From positions 124,001 through 188,000 of the forward strand of contig NZ_JAFLNM010000004.1 of assembly GCF_017313275.1 (NCBI RefSeq): 64,000 nt of DNA, written 5' to 3'. The translations under genes were made by a program, and so were the position numbers. Shown one piece after another: positions 62,443-64,000 of the stretch. The stretch comes from Flagellimonas profundi (lineage in GTDB: Bacteria > Bacteroidota > Bacteroidia > Flavobacteriales > Flavobacteriaceae). How positions within the stretch are numbered: the first letter of the stretch is position 1; every line of letters begins with the position of its first letter. The notes below the pieces were generated by a model, which was not told where the DNA came from, did no database searches, and saw nothing but the letters and a program-made list of their open reading frames with translations.

Positions 62443-63732
62443 TTAATCTTCAGCATGAACGCGCACACTTACCAAATCTATTTTGGTATTGGACACCTCC
62501 AAAATCTTGAAAGTAAAATTATCTACCGTGACTTCTGAATCCTGCTCCGGTATTTCCCCTGTTTGGTTAACGATCAACCCACCCAAAGTCTCGTATTCTT
62601 CCCCTTCCGGAAGTTCCAGTTTATAATTTTCGTTAATGTAATCGACCTCCATTCGAGCTGAAAACTTATACTCGTTCTCACTGATTTGCTCTTCATAAAG
62701 ATCTGTGGAATCGTGTTCATCTTCAATTTCCCCAAAAAGCTCCTCGATAATGTCCTCGACCGTTAAAATTCCGGATGTGCCTCCATATTCATCGAGAACA
62801 ACCGCCATACTTTTTCTTTTTTTGGTCAACACATTCAAAATATCCTGGATGAGCATGGTTTCTGGAACAAACTCAACGGGCAGCAGTATGCTTTTGATGG
62901 TCTTTGGTTTTTTGAAGAGCTCATAGGAATGTACATATCCGATAATCTCGTCGATGCTTTCCTTAAATATCAAGATTTTGGAATAACCGGTTTCCGTAAA
63001 GAGCTTGGTCAAGTTTTTGGGTGTCTCGTTCTGTTCCACGGCGGTAATTTCGGTACGGGGAACCATCACCTCTCGTGCTTTTACGGTTGAAAACTGCAAT
63101 GCATTCTGAAAGATCTGGATCTCGGAATCCACATCGTCCTCTTCTTCAACGGTTTCCATTTGTTCGGTGATATAATCCCCAAGTTCCAGTTTTGTAAAGG
63201 ACAATTGTACTTCATCCCCTTCGTCCTTGAAAAATATTTTTAAAATAAAATCCGAAACTCTAATTACGAACCATGAAATCCCCGAAAACAAGAGGTAAAA
63301 AAAATAGGCAGGTACCGCAAATACCTTGAGCAATGCATTGGAATAGATTTGAAAGAAGACTTTTGGCAGAAACTCCGCGGTCAACAAGATCAAGAGTGTA
63401 GAAATAATGGTTTGTGACAGTAAGCTGAAATCGGTCAACAATACGTTAAGAAACTGATAATCGGTAGGAAGCATCCCCTGAAACCACTCCATTAACAAAT
63501 CACCCATAAAAAGGCCGTAGATGACCAATGCTATATTATTGCCAATGAGCATGGTGGCAATAAATTTTGAAGGTTTATCGGTAAGCCAGGTAAGTACCTT
63601 GGCCAGAAAGCCCTCCTGTTTTTTTTCTATTTCAATATGGATCCTGTTGGCCGAAACGAAGGCAATCTCCATTCCGGAAAAAAATGCTGAAAACAGCAGG
63701 GAAAGAACGATGATGATAATGGAAGAATCCAA
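62443..63732 (-). CDS. CNNM/CorC (HlyC)-type membrane protein with DUF21, CBS pair and transporter-associated domain
   Basis: A 429-residue protein. The N-terminal DUF21 domain has four helices with FFSGMEIAFVSANRIHIEIEKK and FIATMLIGNNIALVIYG, two CBS motifs follow (REVMVPRTEITAVEQ; VLDEYGGTSGILTVEDIIEELFGEIEDEHD), and the C-terminal CorC_HlyC domain ends the protein. The family is linked to Mg/Co efflux; in gliding flavobacteria a homologue is GldE, but GldE normally neighbours gldD, which is absent here. Translation appears to start at TTG, because a stop codon lies a few codons upstream and no ATG precedes the first helix. It is 2 bases after the small membrane protein gene. Confidence 0.88.
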   Translation of the reverse strand: MDSSIIIIVLSLLFSAFFSGMEIAFVSANRIHIEIEKKQEGFLAKVLTWLTDKPSKFIATMLIGNNIALVIYGLFMGDLLMEWFQGMLPTDYQFLNVLLTDFSLLSQTIISTLLILLTAEFLPKVFFQIYSNALLKVFAVPAYFFYLLFSGISWFVIRVSDFILKIFFKDEGDEVQLSFTKLELGDYITEQMETVEEEDDVDSEIQIFQNALQFSTVKAREVMVPRTEITAVEQNETPKNLTKLFTETGYSKILIFKESIDEIIGYVHSYELFKKPKTIKSILLPVEFVPETMLIQDILNVLTKKRKSMAVVLDEYGGTSGILTVEDIIEELFGEIEDEHDSTDLYEEQISENEYKFSARMEVDYINENYKLELPEGEEYETLGGLIVNQTGEIPEQDSEVTVDNFTFKILEVSNTKIDLVSVRVHAED

Positions 63733-63734
63733 TG

Positions 63735-63938
63735 CTATTGTTGATTATCCTTTTTTCGCTGTTCAAAACGTTTTCGATATCTTCTTCTAAAAGCGAACAT
63801 AGCGATAGATACGACCGCAAAGAAGATAAATATGTAGGTATCCTTTGGGTTTATGCTCCAAAGTGTGGCGATCTTATATATGGAAATGGCGGCTACCGCC
63901 AAATAAAGGTATTCTGTGTATCTTAAAATCTTGATCAT
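63735..63938 (-). CDS. Small membrane protein, unknown function
   Basis: A 67-residue protein with two membrane helices (about 8-24 and 34-51) and a strongly basic tail (FRRRYRKRFEQRKK) that should stay in the cytoplasm. It lies 1 base after the stop codon of the preceding partial gene and 2 bases before the CorC-type gene, so it belongs to an operon. Similar two-helix proteins with a basic tail occur at this position in other Flavobacteriia. No function can be read from it. Confidence 0.75.
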   Translation of the reverse strand: MIKILRYTEYLYLAVAAISIYKIATLWSINPKDTYIFIFFAVVSIAMFAFRRRYRKRFEQRKKDNQQ

Positions 63939-63939
63939 A

Positions 63940-64000
63940 CTATTCTTCTTCTTTAATCGTCATTAGGCCGTAAGTTTTATGGGCCTTAAAAAAGGTGAAG
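63940..64000 (-). CDS. C-terminal end of an unidentified gene (partial)
   Basis: The frame enters from the window edge and ends at TAG (63940-63942), giving the final 19 residues ending HKTYGLMTIKEEE. The stop is 1 base from the start of the small membrane protein gene, so it is the upstream member of the same operon. In relatives this place is often taken by an LPS-export (LptC) or similar envelope protein, but the visible part is too short to identify. Confidence 0.6.
   Translation of the reverse strand, partial: FTFFKAHKTYGLMTIKEEE

Noticed and set aside
62443-63732. Calling the CorC/HlyC-type protein GldE
   Set aside because: GldE has the same domain order, but the usual partner gldD (and ssb/mutY) is not next to it; the general family name is safer.

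Overview
The window is a 64-kb stretch of a Bacteroidota chromosome, most likely family Flavobacteriaceae. Evidence for this is the gliding/type IX secretion genes gldK-gldL-gldM, a SusC/SusD pair, Bacteroidota-type promoters (TTG about 21 bases before TAnnTTTG), weak or absent Shine-Dalgarno sequences, and several families known mainly from this phylum (HYC_CC_PP, GYDIA-type GHMP kinase). A Muricauda/Allomuricauda-like marine genus is my guess and is not proven. I see no tRNA, rRNA, CRISPR array, prophage or insertion sequence, and no gene-free stretch longer than 300 bases.

Layout. Bases 1-7404 (minus strand): topA, an arginase-fold protein that has lost several metal ligands, then gldK, gldL and gldM (cut by the window edge), the core of the T9SS/gliding machine. 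Bases 7593-11519: a large secreted Asp-box (BNR) repeat protein and a convergent membrane protein. Bases 11651-18361 (plus): miaB, a sigma-54 activator without a receiver domain, lptE, a TPR-like protein, secG, then groES-groEL with a pair of REP-like hairpins between them. A 31-residue lysine-rich peptide gene follows on the minus strand.

Bases 18648-30051 (minus) hold an eight-gene copper/silver resistance operon. In transcription order it encodes a HYC_CC_PP protein, a CusA-type RND pump, a TolC-like channel, a Met/His-rich metal-binding lipoprotein, an AraC regulator with an N-terminal CxxC metal-binding domain, the P-type ATPase CopA, a PepSY membrane protein and a CusB-type adaptor. The same C-P-M...C-P-x-C-G-M metal-binding module occurs four times in three of these proteins. 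Cu(I) would be pumped from the cytoplasm by CopA, bound in the periplasm by the lipoprotein and adaptor, and expelled through CusA-adaptor-TolC.

Bases 30187-37923 (plus): a GAF protein of the free-methionine-sulfoxide-reductase type, purH, and the rod-shape operon mreB-mreC-mreD-mrdA-rodA. Bases 37920-50687: a nuclease, a bestrophin channel, a tail-specific protease, the run surE / small membrane protein / lpxB / NlpC-P60 lipoprotein / comEC, and a peptide transporter next to a dipeptidyl-peptidase IV. Bases 50866-53090: HMG-CoA reductase overlapping a GHMP kinase (mevalonate pathway). Bases 53210-59376: a shortened membrane AraC regulator and an AT-rich SusC/SusD/lipoprotein cassette, probably acquired. 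Bases 59586-64000: an unknown exported protein, then on the minus strand a PpiD-like chaperone, a CorC/HlyC-type protein, a small membrane protein and the end of one more gene.

The least ordinary items are the degenerate arginase in the gld locus, the copper operon with its one-component sensor and the nested inverted repeats before cusA, the tiny histone-tail-like peptide gene after groEL, and several unexplained palindromes in intergenic regions.
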